A stretch of DNA of 64,000 nt from Methylophaga nitratireducenticrescens (GTDB lineage: Bacteria > Pseudomonadota > Gammaproteobacteria > Nitrosococcales > Methylophagaceae). The stretch spans positions 2,046,001 to 2,110,000 of the forward strand of contig NC_017857.3 of assembly GCF_000260985.4 (NCBI RefSeq). The letters run 5' to 3'. This document shows positions 26,478 through 37,140 of the stretch, piece by piece; the first letter of the stretch is position 1, and each line of letters begins with the position of its first letter. The notes under the pieces are model-generated. The model was not told where the DNA came from and searched no databases. It worked only from the letters and a program-made list of their open reading frames with translations. A program made the position numbers and the translations under genes.

Positions 26478-27415
26478 GATGGTTCTCCTAATACTTCTTG
26501 AGTTTTTTGCAATGTGGCCGAATCAAATACGGGTAAGGCCTGCAAAGATTTATCAATACGTTTGGTTAAACCGGCCAGAACTTTACCCGGTCCGCATTCA
26601 ACCAGAATCTCAACGCCCTGGGCAGCAAACCACTCGACGGTTTCTACCCAACGCACAGGATTGTATAACTGTTGTGCCAGTAATTGGCGAATTTGGTCTG
26701 AATCGGATGTAGCAGTGACACTGGTATTATGGATCACTGGAATGAGCGGTGTTTGAATAGAGACAGATTCCAGCTCTGCTGATAACTTCTCGGCAGCTGG
26801 CCGCATCAGAGCGCAATGCGAAGGTACACTAACCGGCAATAACAAGGCACGTTTGGCACCTTTCTCCGTGGCAATTGTGACGGCTTTATCAACTGCTGAT
26901 TTGCTGCCGGCAATAACCACCTGACCAGGCGAATTAAAATTTACTGCTTCAACGATTCCGGCATCACTCGCCTGCTGACAGACAGCTTTTACAGTGTCAT
27001 CATCAAGACCAAGGATGGCCGCCATAGCACCTTCACCCGCAGGAACGGCCTGCTGCATGAACTGGCCACGTTTTTCCACCAGTTTGATAGCTGTTTTAAA
27101 ATCCAAAGCGCCAGCCGCAACCAGTGCCGTATATTCACCCAGGCTATGGCCGGCCAGATACGCTGGCTTATCGTCACTAACGGATTCCCAGCAACGCCAG
27201 ACAGCAATGCCTGCGGCCAGCATGGCTGGTTGAGTTTTATCGGTTTGATTAAGTTCGGCTTCAGGCCCATTTTGCACAAGTGCCCATAAATCATAGCCAA
27301 GCGCTTCACTGGCTTCTGCAAATGTCTGCTGCACTTGCGGAAAGGATTCAGATAACTCGGCTAACATGGAAACAGATTGTGAACCCTGGCCGGGAAAGAC
27401 AAAAGCTGAATGCAT
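26474..27415 (-). CDS. fabD: Malonyl-CoA:ACP transacylase
   Basis: FabD loads malonyl groups from CoA onto ACP. The 313-residue protein begins FVFPGQGSQS, has the nucleophile in GHSLGEYTAL (Ser at about 92), the substrate-binding arginine in VEKRGQFMQ (about 117) and the histidine in PSHCALM (about 201). Length agrees with E. coli FabD (309). It lies between fabH (18 nt) and fabG (4-nt overlap). Confidence 0.96.
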   Translation of the reverse strand: MHSAFVFPGQGSQSVSMLAELSESFPQVQQTFAEASEALGYDLWALVQNGPEAELNQTDKTQPAMLAAGIAVWRCWESVSDDKPAYLAGHSLGEYTALVAAGALDFKTAIKLVEKRGQFMQQAVPAGEGAMAAILGLDDDTVKAVCQQASDAGIVEAVNFNSPGQVVIAGSKSAVDKAVTIATEKGAKRALLLPVSVPSHCALMRPAAEKLSAELESVSIQTPLIPVIHNTSVTATSDSDQIRQLLAQQLYNPVRWVETVEWFAAQGVEILVECGPGKVLAGLTKRIDKSLQALPVFDSATLQKTQEVLGEPS

Positions 27416-27433
27416 TGGTAAAAATACCTCAGA

Positions 27434-28393
27434 TTAAAATTTGATGAGCGCTGAGCCCCAGGTAAAACCACCACCAAACGCTTCAAACAATAATGTTTCT
27501 CCACGATTGATACGACCATCACGCACGGCAACATCCAGTGCCAGCGGAATAGATGCCGCAGAGGTATTACCATGGTCCTGAACCGTGACAACAACTCTAT
27601 CCATCGACATGCTCAACTTTTTGGCTGTCGCAGCGATAATACGAATATTCGCCTGATGTGGTATCAGCCAGTCAATATCATGTTTATTTAACTGGTTAGC
27701 CGTCAGTGTTTCGTCGACAATTTTACTCAGAGTTTTTACAGCGATTTTGAAAACGTCATTACCCTGCATTTCAATATAGGCAGGATCTTCAGTAATAGCG
27801 CTTCCGGGACCTGTTGGGACATGTAACAGTTCATTGAAACTACCGTCACAATAAATATGGGTCGACATAATGCCGGGTTCGGCAGATGCCTGTAACACGA
27901 CCGCACCGGCGCCATCGCCAAATAAGACACAGGTATTGCGATCAGTCCAGTCGACAATACGGGATAACGTTTCTGCACCTATAACCAAAACATTTTTGGC
28001 ACTGCCAGACTTAATAAATTTGTCCGCAACAGTCAGTGCGTAAACAAATCCTGTACAAACGGCCTGGATATCAAATGCCGGACAGCCATGAATTCCCAGC
28101 TTTTGCTGGACCAATGCTGCTGTACTGGGAAAAATCAGTGTTGGCGTGGTTGTCGCAACAATGATCATGTCTATATCACGAGGCTTTATACCGGCAGCAG
28201 AAATCGCATTTTTAGCGGCAAAATAAGCTAAATCTGTTGTCGTTTCGTTTTCACCGGCAATATGGCGTTTTTTAATTCCAGTGCGATCGGTAATCCATTC
28301 GTCACTGGTTTCAACCATTGACTCGAGGTCAATATTGGTCAGAAATTTTTCCGGCAAATAGCTGCCCGTTCCGGCAATTCTGGAATAAATCAC
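27434..28393 (-). CDS. fabH: 3-oxoacyl-ACP synthase III
   Basis: FabH starts fatty-acid synthesis by condensing acetyl-CoA with malonyl-ACP. The 319-residue thiolase-fold enzyme has the catalytic triad visible as Cys in DIQAVCTGF (about 113), His in IPHQANIRI (about 245) and Asn in DHGNTSAAS (about 275). It overlaps plsX by 4 nt. Length is that of E. coli FabH (317). Confidence 0.97.
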   Translation of the reverse strand: MIYSRIAGTGSYLPEKFLTNIDLESMVETSDEWITDRTGIKKRHIAGENETTTDLAYFAAKNAISAAGIKPRDIDMIIVATTTPTLIFPSTAALVQQKLGIHGCPAFDIQAVCTGFVYALTVADKFIKSGSAKNVLVIGAETLSRIVDWTDRNTCVLFGDGAGAVVLQASAEPGIMSTHIYCDGSFNELLHVPTGPGSAITEDPAYIEMQGNDVFKIAVKTLSKIVDETLTANQLNKHDIDWLIPHQANIRIIAATAKKLSMSMDRVVVTVQDHGNTSAASIPLALDVAVRDGRINRGETLLFEAFGGGFTWGSALIKF

Positions 28394-29409
28394 AACATCT
28401 GTTCCTCTAAAAGAGTTTCAAGATGTTTAGTAATATTCTTTGGAACGTCTTTTCGGGCTTCTAAAATGGCGATATTAATAGCATTGGCGAAAGCAAATGC
28501 GTCTGCGCCACCATGACTTTTTATCACAATACCTTGTAATCCAATCAGGTTCGCGCCATTAAATGCACGAGGATCAAGCTCTTTACTAAAGCTTTTCAAA
28601 ACAGGATAGGCAATTAATCCGGCAATTTTAGTTAGCCAGTTACGATTGAATCCCTGCCGCAGATAATGCCGGATCATATGTGCAACACCTTCACTGGCTT
28701 TCAGTGCAACATTCCCCACAAAGCCATCACAGACCAGTACATCGACCTCGCCATGATAAAGCCCATCACCTTCGACATAGCCGTAATAATTCAGATCTGT
28801 TTTGGTTAATAATCGAGCAGCCTCTTTGACCCGTTCATTACCTTTGATTTCCTCTGCGCCAACATTCAGCAGGCCAACAGTTGGATTCGGCTTGCCATCA
28901 ATCAACTCAGCTAACACAGACCCCATTAATGCGAACTGCACCAGATGTTCTGCAGTTGAGTCCACGTTTGCCCCCAGGTCGAGAACATAGGTATGACCCC
29001 GCATGGTGGGTAAGGCCGTAATGATTGCAGGACGCTCAATTCCCGGCAGCGTCTTCAGCACGAACCGCGCAGTGGCCATTAAGGCACCGGTATTACCGGC
29101 ACTGACACAAGCAGCTGCTTGCCCCTCTTTCACCAGGTTAATAGCTACCCGCATGGAAGAATCTTTTTTGCCGCGAAGTGCCGAAGAAGGAGGTTCATCC
29201 ATACCAACCGTTTGGGAGGCATGCTGAATTTTCATCCGGTGTTTATCATTGAACTGATGTTTAGCTATTTCTGCTGAAATTATGGCTTCATCGCCAACTA
29301 AAATAAGCTCTATATCAGAATGCCTTTGCAGCGTTGATATAGCAGCGGGGATCACGACTTGAGGTCCGTGATCCCCGCCCATAGCGTCAATCGAAATTGT
29401 TAAAGTCAA
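28390..29409 (-). CDS. plsX: Phosphate acyltransferase PlsX
   Basis: PlsX makes acyl-phosphate from acyl-ACP, the donor for the first acylation of glycerol-3-phosphate. The 339-residue protein begins with the family signature [12 protein letters not shown], and has [11 protein letters not shown] near residue 77 and [11 protein letters not shown] near 102. It is peripheral to the inner membrane in studied species. The position after rpmF and overlapping fabH by 4 nt is the canonical arrangement that links phospholipid and fatty-acid synthesis. Confidence 0.96.
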   Translation of the reverse strand: MTLTISIDAMGGDHGPQVVIPAAISTLQRHSDIELILVGDEAIISAEIAKHQFNDKHRMKIQHASQTVGMDEPPSSALRGKKDSSMRVAINLVKEGQAAACVSAGNTGALMATARFVLKTLPGIERPAIITALPTMRGHTYVLDLGANVDSTAEHLVQFALMGSVLAELIDGKPNPTVGLLNVGAEEIKGNERVKEAARLLTKTDLNYYGYVEGDGLYHGEVDVLVCDGFVGNVALKASEGVAHMIRHYLRQGFNRNWLTKIAGLIAYPVLKSFSKELDPRAFNGANLIGLQGIVIKSHGGADAFAFANAINIAILEARKDVPKNITKHLETLLEEQML

Positions 29410-29422
29410 TTTCTGTTAAGCC

Positions 29423-29602
29423 TTATTCACTCTTATCAGCAATGACTTTACGGCCACGATAGTAACCGTCAGCAGTAACATGATGACGACGGTGTAATTC
29501 ACCTGAAGTCGAATCAACTGCTAATGTTGACTCGGTTAATGCATCATGTGAACGACGCATACCGCGACGTGAAGGACTCTTTTTACTCTTTTGAACAGCC
29601 AT
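29423..29602 (-). CDS. rpmF: 50S ribosomal protein L32
   Basis: This is a 59-residue basic protein starting [20 protein letters not shown] and ending KVIADKSE. The N terminus is nearly identical to L32 of other gammaproteobacteria. No zinc-binding cysteines are present, so it is the Zn-independent form. It lies 13 nt upstream of plsX and 34 nt downstream of yceD, as in most gammaproteobacteria, where it is co-transcribed with the fab genes. Confidence 0.97.
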   Translation of the reverse strand: MAVQKSKKSPSRRGMRRSHDALTESTLAVDSTSGELHRRHHVTADGYYRGRKVIADKSE

Positions 29603-29636
29603 GGCTTAAACTCCTAAACCCAAAACGACAAATAAA

Positions 29637-30155
29637 TTATTTCTTCAATTTCAACGAAGATAAAACGGCAAACGGTGAGACTGGTTTTTCAGGCTCAATT
29701 TCTTCCTCTCCTGCTTGCCATAATTCTTCCGGCAAACATGGATAATCATGTTTTGGCACAATCGGTAAAGCGAGTATTAACTCATCTTCCACTATCTGTG
29801 CCGGATCAACTTGTTTTGCATCATTCAAGATCCATGGCTCGTATTGCTCAGCAAGACCTTCAATTTTCCCTTCGTGCCGAACCAGTGCCAATATCGTTGT
29901 GATGTTCATTGAATGAGTCATCGGCTCCATACAACGTTCACATAACAGATTGACCGTGACAGCAAACTGTCCACGCATATAGGGCGTGCCGGTTGTATCA
30001 ATATCAAACTGCATATCGACCGACACTGTCCCTGAATTGTCGTGCAACATTTCGCTCAGCCGCGACATTTTACTGACCGGGATTTCCCCCGCTATCTGTA
30101 AACCGCTGTGAGCAAAACGAAACGGATCAATCTCTTTTGGCAATTGCTGATGCAT
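29637..30155 (-). CDS. yceD: YceD/DUF177 protein (23S rRNA accumulation protein)
   Basis: This 172-residue cytoplasmic protein of the DUF177 family affects 23S rRNA levels in E. coli, where its homologue (173 residues) is also encoded before rpmF. Visible signatures are the CxxC-containing LLCERCMEPMTHS (about 95) and the C-terminal LILALPIVPKHD followed by PFAVLSSLKLKK. I choose the ATG giving MHQQLPKEIDPFRFA, which aligns with the E. coli start. A TTG 39 bp upstream is possible. Neither has a Shine-Dalgarno sequence, and a perfect TATAAT ends only about 11 bp before the chosen start. Confidence 0.88.
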   Translation of the reverse strand: MHQQLPKEIDPFRFAHSGLQIAGEIPVSKMSRLSEMLHDNSGTVSVDMQFDIDTTGTPYMRGQFAVTVNLLCERCMEPMTHSMNITTILALVRHEGKIEGLAEQYEPWILNDAKQVDPAQIVEDELILALPIVPKHDYPCLPEELWQAGEEEIEPEKPVSPFAVLSSLKLKK

Positions 30156-30165
30156 AATCGACGGG

Positions 30166-30194
30166 ATTATATAAGAATTGGTATCAAACAGCAA
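30166..30194 (-). promoter_or_regulatory. predicted sigma-70 promoter for yceD-rpmF-plsX-fab
   Basis: On the minus strand TTGCTG (30189-30194) and TATAAT (30166-30171) are separated by exactly 17 bp. The -35 box lies inside the second hairpin of the purF terminator region. A start about 7 nt after the -10 box would leave only a few nucleotides before the yceD ATG at 30155. Confidence 0.5.
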
Positions 30195-30228
30195 AAAGCT
30201 GTTTATTCCTGCTGATTTCAGCAGGAAT
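30186..30228 (-). terminator. tandem hairpins downstream of purF
   Basis: Two adjoining hairpins follow the purF stop. The first is ATTCCTGCTGA/TCAGCAGGAAT, an 11-bp perfect stem with a 2-nt loop (30205-30228). The second is AAACAGC/GCTGTTT, 7 bp with a loop of five T on the minus strand (30186-30204). Together they probably end the purF transcript. Confidence 0.65.
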
Positions 30229-30262
30229 CAAACATTTGAAATTAGTATGATAACTATGCAGT

Positions 30263-31771
30263 TTAAACGTCATTATGCAGCTCAATAGTAACGTTACCTT
30301 CTTCTTCAGTCTGTTTGGACATGTCATTACGCAGCGCATCAATGTAATACAAATAGGTTTCATCAATATCGCCGGTAATGTAATCACCATCAAAACAGGA
30401 CGTATCAAAACGTTTAACGTCACTTTTCTTGTTAATGGCTTCAACCAAATCGTTTAAATCCTGATAAATCAACCAGTCAACACCGAGTTCTTCTGCAATT
30501 TGCTTAACATTGCGATTATGCGCAACAAATTCAGATGGTGAAGGCATATCAATACCATACACATTGGGGAAGCGAACTGGTGGTGCAGCGGAAGCCAGAT
30601 AAACTTTTTTAGCGCCCGCATCTCGAGCCATTTGCACAATTTGCTGGGAAGTTGTACCACGGACGATTGAATCATCGACCAGCAACACATTTTTATCACG
30701 AAACTCAAGATCTATGGCATTGAGCTTTTGTCTCACTGATTTTTTACGTTGCTGTTGTCCGGGCATAATAAACGTCCGGCCAATATATCTGTTTTTAATA
30801 AAGCCTTCGCGGTAAACCACACCTAAATCATATGAAAGTTGTAATGCAGCACTGCGACTGGTATCGGGAATTGGAATGACCACATCAATGTCATGATCAG
30901 GAAATTCGCGCTTAATTTTCTCAGCCAGTTTAGTGCCCATGCGCATACGGCTTTTGTGAACAGAGATACCGTCCATCATTGAATCAGGACGGGCAAAATA
31001 AACGTATTCAAATATACAGGGTGATTTAACAGGGTTTTCTGCACATTGCTGACTATGAAAACCACCTTCCATATCAATAAAAACACACTCCCCAGGCTGA
31101 ACATCACGCATCAAATCAAAATCGAGAGTATCAATTGCAACACTCTCTGAAGCTACAACATATTCTGTTCCCTGCGATGTATCACGCTTACCAATGACGG
31201 CAGGCCGGATACCATAGGGATCCCGGAAAGCTAGCATACCAACACCAGCAATCATGGCTACTGCGGCATAAGCACCTTTACAACGTTTATGTACTTCAGC
31301 AACCGCTTTAAAAATATCTTCGGGTTGTGGTTTTAGTTTTCCGGAAGTTTGTAATTCGTGAGCAAGTACATTTAATAAAACTTCTGAATCAGAGCCGGTA
31401 TTGAGGTGGCGACGATCACTTTTAAACAATTGATCTGATAACAGCTGTGTGTTGGTCAAGTTACCATTGTGGGCCAGGGCAATCCCAAATGGCGAGTTGA
31501 CATAAAATGGTTGGGATTCAGCGGAGTTGGAACACCCCGCGGTAGGATAGCGTATATGGCCTATGCCCATTGAACCTTTCAGACGAATCATATGACGGGT
31601 GTGAAAAACATCTTTAACCAGTCCATTATCTTTGCGAAGATAAAACCGTCCAGTGTGATCACACGTCATAATACCAGCGGCATCCTGACCACGGTGTTGT
31701 TGAACGGTCAGTCCGTCATAGAGTGCCTGATTAACCTCTGTATGACCTACGATTCCGATAATTCCACACAT
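30263..31771 (-). CDS. purF: Amidophosphoribosyltransferase
   Basis: PurF makes 5-phosphoribosylamine from PRPP and glutamine, the first committed step of purine synthesis. The 502-residue protein starts [10 protein letters not shown], so Cys2 is the N-terminal nucleophile of the glutaminase domain with no propeptide. The PRPP loop [15 protein letters not shown] is at about 360. Length is as in E. coli (505). It follows cvpA by 20 nt in the conserved dedD-cvpA-purF order and is followed by tandem hairpins. No purR operator was recognised. Confidence 0.96.
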   Translation of the reverse strand: MCGIIGIVGHTEVNQALYDGLTVQQHRGQDAAGIMTCDHTGRFYLRKDNGLVKDVFHTRHMIRLKGSMGIGHIRYPTAGCSNSAESQPFYVNSPFGIALAHNGNLTNTQLLSDQLFKSDRRHLNTGSDSEVLLNVLAHELQTSGKLKPQPEDIFKAVAEVHKRCKGAYAAVAMIAGVGMLAFRDPYGIRPAVIGKRDTSQGTEYVVASESVAIDTLDFDLMRDVQPGECVFIDMEGGFHSQQCAENPVKSPCIFEYVYFARPDSMMDGISVHKSRMRMGTKLAEKIKREFPDHDIDVVIPIPDTSRSAALQLSYDLGVVYREGFIKNRYIGRTFIMPGQQQRKKSVRQKLNAIDLEFRDKNVLLVDDSIVRGTTSQQIVQMARDAGAKKVYLASAAPPVRFPNVYGIDMPSPSEFVAHNRNVKQIAEELGVDWLIYQDLNDLVEAINKKSDVKRFDTSCFDGDYITGDIDETYLYYIDALRNDMSKQTEEEGNVTIELHNDV

Positions 31772-31791
31772 ATATTAAGACCCTGTCAGGA

Positions 31792-32283
31792 TTAGTTGAA
31801 GTTAACGTGTTCGGCAACATCAGCTGGCAAAAGCTGTTTGACCCAAACCGCCAGATCTTCAAAGTGTTGTAACAATAAAGAATTTTGCCACCAACTGTCA
31901 GATGGCATGGGTGTTACTCCAGCAGCCAACACTAATATAGTGACGATTGCGACACCTCTAAGAATACCAAAAATCACTCCCAGAGCACGGTCCGTGCCGC
32001 TGAGACCAGTTTTTTCAACCAATTGTGAAATCAAATGATTAACCAGTGCCCCGAGTATTAATGTGACAACAAATAAGACAAAGAATGCAATAAACAGGCG
32101 TAGTGTAGCTGTATCGATATAGGGCGTTAACAAACTGGCGAAGTTTGCAAAAAACATGAATGCAACCCAAATCGCTACTATCCAACTAATTAACGAAAGA
32201 ACTTCTTTTATAAAACCGCGAACGATACTGATGCCCGACGAAATCAAAATAATGCCGATTATTAAATAATCTACCCAGTTCAT
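31792..32283 (-). CDS. cvpA: CvpA family membrane protein
   Basis: This is a 163-residue inner-membrane protein with four hydrophobic helices (about 4-22, 28-48, 63-85, 102-122) and the family start NWVDYLIIGIILISSGISIVRG. In E. coli CvpA is needed for colicin V production and is linked to envelope stress tolerance; its biochemical role is unclear. It directly precedes purF and is probably co-transcribed with it. Confidence 0.92.
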   Translation of the reverse strand: MNWVDYLIIGIILISSGISIVRGFIKEVLSLISWIVAIWVAFMFFANFASLLTPYIDTATLRLFIAFFVLFVVTLILGALVNHLISQLVEKTGLSGTDRALGVIFGILRGVAIVTILVLAAGVTPMPSDSWWQNSLLLQHFEDLAVWVKQLLPADVAEHVNFN

Positions 32284-32390
32284 TATGACTCCGCGTCGAG
32301 CAGCGTAAAAGGAGAATTTTATCAGAATTGCACAAACGAACCCAATATATTTACTTTAAATGAACAGTTAATTGAGTTCTTTGTGATGTA

Positions 32391-33086
32391 TTACTGATAG
32401 GGGAAAACCTGGGTATTTATATTCAATTGGTTACGTATTGACTCAGCGGTTTTTTCCAGAGCAGATCTATCTGCATTCGGTTGCAATCTCACTCGATAAA
32501 TAACAGTTCCACCTGAACGAGTTTGCTCAATCGTTGGTTTATAACCCAGCTCTTCCAACTGCTTTTTCCGACTGATTGCATTCGCTTCCAATGAAAAACT
32601 GCCTAACTGAAGAATCCAGCGCGAATTTGCTTCAGCAGGAGCAGGAGTCGATTCTGTTTCAGGTTCGGGTTGACTTACCTTGGGAGCTGGGGCCTCTGCT
32701 GCCGGTTCAGGTTCGGGAGCTTTTGGCGCGGGAGCAGGTTTGGGAGCTTCAGGTACCGCAGCTGGTGCTACATTTTCAGGCTCCGGTGTGACAGGTTCTG
32801 ACACAAAAGCGTCAGGCAACTGCGGAGCAGTATCGTCTGTAACTTCAGGATCGATATCGACAAAAGCTTCCGGGGCAGAAGAAGCTGTTTCCAACTCGGA
32901 GTCATCGCCTGCCTCTTCCTGTAAAGGCTCAATTACCGATGAAAACTGAATAGGTTCTTCTTCGACTTCCTGTCTGCCGGACTCTGTCTGACTAACTTTG
33001 GATAAAACGATATAAGCGAGCACGGCGATGAAAAAGACAAGCAATAGCGTCCCGATTAAACGCTGTTGTTGTTTTTGGGTCATCAT
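32391..33086 (-). CDS. dedD: SPOR-domain protein, DedD-like
   Basis: This 231-residue bitopic protein has a short cytoplasmic N terminus, one membrane helix (about residues 11-29), a low-complexity periplasmic linker rich in Pro, Glu and Ala (about 35-150, with repeated PEP/PAPAP units) and a C-terminal SPOR domain (about 155-231, beginning RWILQLGSFSLEANA). SPOR domains bind glycan strands stripped of stem peptides, and DedD is a non-essential septal protein. The position before cvpA-purF is conserved. The usual upstream neighbours folC and accD are absent here; lon takes that place. Confidence 0.9.
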   Translation of the reverse strand: MMTQKQQQRLIGTLLLVFFIAVLAYIVLSKVSQTESGRQEVEEEPIQFSSVIEPLQEEAGDDSELETASSAPEAFVDIDPEVTDDTAPQLPDAFVSEPVTPEPENVAPAAVPEAPKPAPAPKAPEPEPAAEAPAPKVSQPEPETESTPAPAEANSRWILQLGSFSLEANAISRKKQLEELGYKPTIEQTRSGGTVIYRVRLQPNADRSALEKTAESIRNQLNINTQVFPYQ

Positions 33087-33113
33087 AAATCTCCGCTGCT
33101 CGCTTTTATCAGA

Positions 33114-35549
33114 TTAGTGCCGGTTTTGTGTATTGACTTCATGAAAACTGGCCTGTTCTGGCGGCAGAACAGTTGCAGTATCCGGAGTCGGCAACACTTT
33201 TGTTGGCATATGTTGCAAGGCTTTTTCCAGAACTTCATTAATCCAGCGTACCGGAATAATTTCCAAACCGGATTTTACATTATCTGGAATTTCCCGTAAG
33301 TCTTTCACGTTATCTTTGGGAATTAAAACCGTATCAATACCACCGCGATGTGCAGCAAGTAATTTTTCTTTCAAACCACCTATTGCCAACACCTCACCAC
33401 GCAACGTGATTTCACCAGTCATCGCCACATTGGATTTAACCGGAATTCCGGTAATCGCAGATACCAGCGCTGTACACATACCGATACCTGCACTTGGACC
33501 ATCTTTAGGTGTAGCACCTTCAGGGACGTGGATATGTAAATCGTGACTTTGCAGATAATCCTCAGCAATGCCCCACTCTACTGCTCTTGAACGAACAACA
33601 GTGGTCGCCGCCTGGATAGATTCCTGCATCACATCACCCAGTTTACCGGTATAACTCGCTTTACCTTTTCCTGGCATCACTGCCGACTCAATAGTCAGTA
33701 ACTCCCCACCTACTTCGGTCCAGGCCAGACCAGTGACCTGACCAATACGATCATCTTCCTCGGCAACACCATATTGATAGTGATAAACACCAAGATAGTC
33801 TTCCAGATTATCTGCTGTTACAACCACTGTCTCGGTAGGTGATTCACGAAGGATCTGTTTAACCAGTTTGCGACAGATTTTCGAGATTTCGCGTTGCAGA
33901 TTACGCACACCCGCTTCGCGTGTATAACGGCGAATGATTTCCATCACCGCAGCTTCGGTGATCTCAATTTCTCCGGCCTTTAAACCATTGTCTTTAATGG
34001 CTTTTGGAAGCAGATACTGTAATGCAATATTCAGTTTTTCATCTTCGGTATAACCCGCCAGACGAATGATTTCCATCCGGTCACGCAATGCATCCGGAAT
34101 ATTGAGTGTATTTGCTGTACAAACAAACATCACATCTGACAAATCATATTCAACTTCCAGGTAATGATCGGCAAATGTCGAATTTTGCTCAGGGTCAAGG
34201 ACTTCCAGCAATGCAGATGCCGGATCGCCTCGGAAATCCTGTGCCATCTTGTCGATTTCATCTAAAAGAAACAATGGGTTACGCACACCAGTTTTGGAGA
34301 TATTCTGAATCACTTTACCCGGCATTGAACCAATGTATGTACGACGATGTCCACGAATTTCCGCTTCATCACGTACCCCACCCAGCGCCATACGACTGAA
34401 CTTACGATTAGTCGAACGAGCTATGGATTGAGCAATCGATGTTTTACCTACACCAGGTGGACCAACCAAACAAAGAATCGGGCCTTTCAGTTTTTTTACC
34501 CGTTTCTGGACAGCGAGATATTCAATAATGCGTTCTTTAACTTTTTCCAGACCATAATGATCTTCATCCAGCACTTGCTGAGCATGGTCCAGATTCAGAG
34601 TGACACGTGAACGTTTTTTCCACGGCACTTCAAGCAGATATTCGATATAGTTGCGAACCACTGTGGCTTCAGCAGACATCGGCGACATCATTTTTAATTT
34701 TTTCAGCTCAGATTCGGCTTTGTCACGTGCTTCAGGGCTCATGCCCGCTGTGGTAATTTTTTCAGCTAATTCTTCAACTTCATTACCAGTGTCATCCAAT
34801 TCGCCAAGCTCTTTCTGAACGGCTTTAAGCTGTTCGTTCAGGTAATATTCGCGCTGACTTTTTTCCATCTGCTTTTTGACGCGATTACGGATGCGTTTTT
34901 CAATCTGCTGAATATCGATTTCTGATTCCAGAAAAGCCATCAATTTTTCAATGCGATCTTTTACGTCCGCCATTTCCAGTAAAAGCTGCTTGTCTTCAAG
35001 TTTCAATGTCATGTGCGCCGCAACGGTATCAGCCATGCGCGCAAGATCTTCAATGCTCGATAAAGAAGCAATAACTTCAGGTGGAATTTTTTTGTTGAGT
35101 TTGACGTATTGTTCAAACTGACTGAGCAACGTACGCATCAGTACATCGGCTTCACGTTGATCAGGGTGTTCATCGATAAAACTGGCTACTTCTGCTTCGC
35201 AAAATGCATTGGTATTATCATACAAAGCCACTTTGGCACGCTGAGTCCCCTCAACCAATACTTTTACGGTGCCATCGGGCAACTTTAATAATTGCAGAAT
35301 ATTGGCAAGCGTGCCGGTTTCATACAGATTTTCTGGTGCAGGAGAGTCCTCACCAGAATCTTTTTGGGCAACCAGCAGGATTTGTTTGTTTTCATCCGTA
35401 GCATGTTCCAATGCTTTGATGGATTTTTCACGTCCAACAAATAAAGGAATAACCATATGTGGATATACAACTACATCACGCAGTGGCAATACCGGTACTT
35501 TTTGTAGTGCATTGCCATCAGTTAATGCAGTTTCAATTTGTTTTTCCAT
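33114..35549 (-). CDS. lon: ATP-dependent protease La
   Basis: Lon degrades misfolded and regulatory proteins in the cytoplasm. The 811-residue protein has the N-terminal substrate-recognition domain (about 15-210, from PVLPLRDVVVYPHM), a coiled-coil region, an AAA+ module with Walker A GPPGVGKTS (about 360) and Walker B LFLLDEIDKM (about 423), and a C-terminal protease domain. There the catalytic serine is in PKDGPSAGIGM (about 683) and the lysine in AIGGLKEKLLAA (about 726). It is downstream of clpX on the same strand, as in E. coli. A heat-shock-type promoter lies about 55-80 bp before the start. Confidence 0.97.
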   Translation of the reverse strand: MEKQIETALTDGNALQKVPVLPLRDVVVYPHMVIPLFVGREKSIKALEHATDENKQILLVAQKDSGEDSPAPENLYETGTLANILQLLKLPDGTVKVLVEGTQRAKVALYDNTNAFCEAEVASFIDEHPDQREADVLMRTLLSQFEQYVKLNKKIPPEVIASLSSIEDLARMADTVAAHMTLKLEDKQLLLEMADVKDRIEKLMAFLESEIDIQQIEKRIRNRVKKQMEKSQREYYLNEQLKAVQKELGELDDTGNEVEELAEKITTAGMSPEARDKAESELKKLKMMSPMSAEATVVRNYIEYLLEVPWKKRSRVTLNLDHAQQVLDEDHYGLEKVKERIIEYLAVQKRVKKLKGPILCLVGPPGVGKTSIAQSIARSTNRKFSRMALGGVRDEAEIRGHRRTYIGSMPGKVIQNISKTGVRNPLFLLDEIDKMAQDFRGDPASALLEVLDPEQNSTFADHYLEVEYDLSDVMFVCTANTLNIPDALRDRMEIIRLAGYTEDEKLNIALQYLLPKAIKDNGLKAGEIEITEAAVMEIIRRYTREAGVRNLQREISKICRKLVKQILRESPTETVVVTADNLEDYLGVYHYQYGVAEEDDRIGQVTGLAWTEVGGELLTIESAVMPGKGKASYTGKLGDVMQESIQAATTVVRSRAVEWGIAEDYLQSHDLHIHVPEGATPKDGPSAGIGMCTALVSAITGIPVKSNVAMTGEITLRGEVLAIGGLKEKLLAAHRGGIDTVLIPKDNVKDLREIPDNVKSGLEIIPVRWINEVLEKALQHMPTKVLPTPDTATVLPPEQASFHEVNTQNRH

Positions 35550-35604
35550 CTATGCGGACCTCTTTAGGCAGTCAACAGACACGGTTATCGTGTACTTGAA
35601 AACA

Positions 35605-35632
35605 ATATGGGGACAGGCATGAAGAAATCAAG
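35605..35632 (-). promoter_or_regulatory. predicted heat-shock (sigma-32) promoter of lon
   Basis: Read on the minus strand, CTTGAT (35627-35632) and CCCCATAT (35605-35612) are separated by 14 bp. The RpoH consensus is CTTGAA, a spacer of about 13-17 bp, then CCCCAT-T. The -10 matches fully and the -35 at five of six positions. lon is a classical sigma-32 gene in gammaproteobacteria. Confidence 0.75.
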
Positions 35633-35839
35633 CACCATAGAGTTTGTTGATCAATCATCGCCAGCTAGCCTGCAAGACTGGGCTAATTTCATAAAATTAC
35701 GCTGTAACTGATATATGCTGAACAACTACATTGCATCACTTCCATGCTTATTGGACAGAATCCAGCTGAAGGATCAACAGACCCTAAAAGTAGGACGCAT
35801 TGTTATCAGCCTAATGTATAACGATCAAGCAGGTAAAAC

Positions 35840-37111
35840 CTATTTATCCCCTGAAGCAAGATCAGCAGGCTGATCTTCATAAATCAAAATAGGTGTATTT
35901 TCCCCATTGATAACACTTTCATCGACAACCACTTTGGTCACATTATCCAATGATGGCAAATCAAACATAGTATCCAGAAGAACATTTTCGATAATAGATC
36001 GTAATCCACGTGCACCCGTTTTACGTTCCATTGCTTTGCGAGCGATGGCACGTAAAGCGTCCGCCCTGAACTCCAGTTCACAGTTTTCAAGTTCAAACAA
36101 CTTTTCGTATTGTTTGGTCAACGCATTTTTTGGCTCAGTTAAAATTTGCACTAATGCAGCTTCATCCAGCTCTTCAAGTGTGGCAACTACAGGTAAACGA
36201 CCAACAAATTCAGGAATCAAACCATACTGAATCAAATCTTCTGGTTCGACTCCCCGTAAAGCTTCACTTGAGGGTGATTTGGTGTCAACACTCTTCACCT
36301 CCGCAGAAAATCCAATCCCACCTTTATGGGTACGATTGCGGATAACTTTATCCAATCCGGCAAATGCACCTCCACAGATAAACAGGATCTTACTTGTGTC
36401 AACCTGTAAAAACTCCTGTTGAGGATGTTTTCTGCCACCTTGAGGTGGTACAGAAGCAATGGTGCCTTCAATCAACTTCAATAAAGCCTGCTGAACACCC
36501 TCACCTGACACATCACGCGTAATGGAAGGATTGTCAGACTTTTTAGAAATTTTGTCGATTTCATCGATATAGACAATACCGGTTTCAGCCTTTTCGACAT
36601 CATAATCACATTTCTGCAGCAATTTTTGGATAATGTTCTCAACATCTTCACCAACATATCCCGCTTCAGTCAGTGTCGTTGCATCAGCCATTGTGAAAGG
36701 CACATTTAGCTGTCTTGCCAAGGTTTCAGCCAGTAGCGTTTTACCACTTCCGGTCGGTCCGATTAACAAAATATTACTTTTGGATAACTCTACATCATCA
36801 TTTTTAGTGCCATGACGTAATCGTTTGTAGTGATTATAAACCGCAACCGATAATACTCGTTTAGCTTTCGCTTGACCGATAACATAATTGTTTAGCGCTG
36901 AATCAATCTCATGAGGTGATGGCAATCTGGAATCAGCTGCCTCATCGGTTTTTTCTTGTAGCTCTTCACGAATAATATCATTGCAAAGTTCAACGCATTC
37001 ATCACAGACAAATACTGAAGGTCCAGCGATCAGTTTTTTAACTTCATGCTGGCTTTTACCGCAGAATGAACAGTATAGTAATTTGTCATCGTTTTTTTTG
37101 TCGTCGCTCAT
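35840..37111 (-). CDS. clpX: ClpX, ATP-binding unfoldase of ClpXP
   Basis: ClpX recognises tagged substrates, unfolds them and feeds them to ClpP. The 423-residue protein has an N-terminal C4 zinc domain (CSFCGK and CDECVELC, about 14-43), Walker [16 protein letters not shown] (about 118), Walker B VYIDEIDK (about 182) and the pore and RKH loops (GGRKHPQQE, about 228). It lies 29 bp downstream of clpP, giving the standard clpP-clpX-lon order. Confidence 0.97.
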   Translation of the reverse strand: MSDDKKNDDKLLYCSFCGKSQHEVKKLIAGPSVFVCDECVELCNDIIREELQEKTDEAADSRLPSPHEIDSALNNYVIGQAKAKRVLSVAVYNHYKRLRHGTKNDDVELSKSNILLIGPTGSGKTLLAETLARQLNVPFTMADATTLTEAGYVGEDVENIIQKLLQKCDYDVEKAETGIVYIDEIDKISKKSDNPSITRDVSGEGVQQALLKLIEGTIASVPPQGGRKHPQQEFLQVDTSKILFICGGAFAGLDKVIRNRTHKGGIGFSAEVKSVDTKSPSSEALRGVEPEDLIQYGLIPEFVGRLPVVATLEELDEAALVQILTEPKNALTKQYEKLFELENCELEFRADALRAIARKAMERKTGARGLRSIIENVLLDTMFDLPSLDNVTKVVVDESVINGENTPILIYEDQPADLASGDK

Positions 37112-37140
37112 CGCACTACTTTCCTAACGTTTGGGATTGC

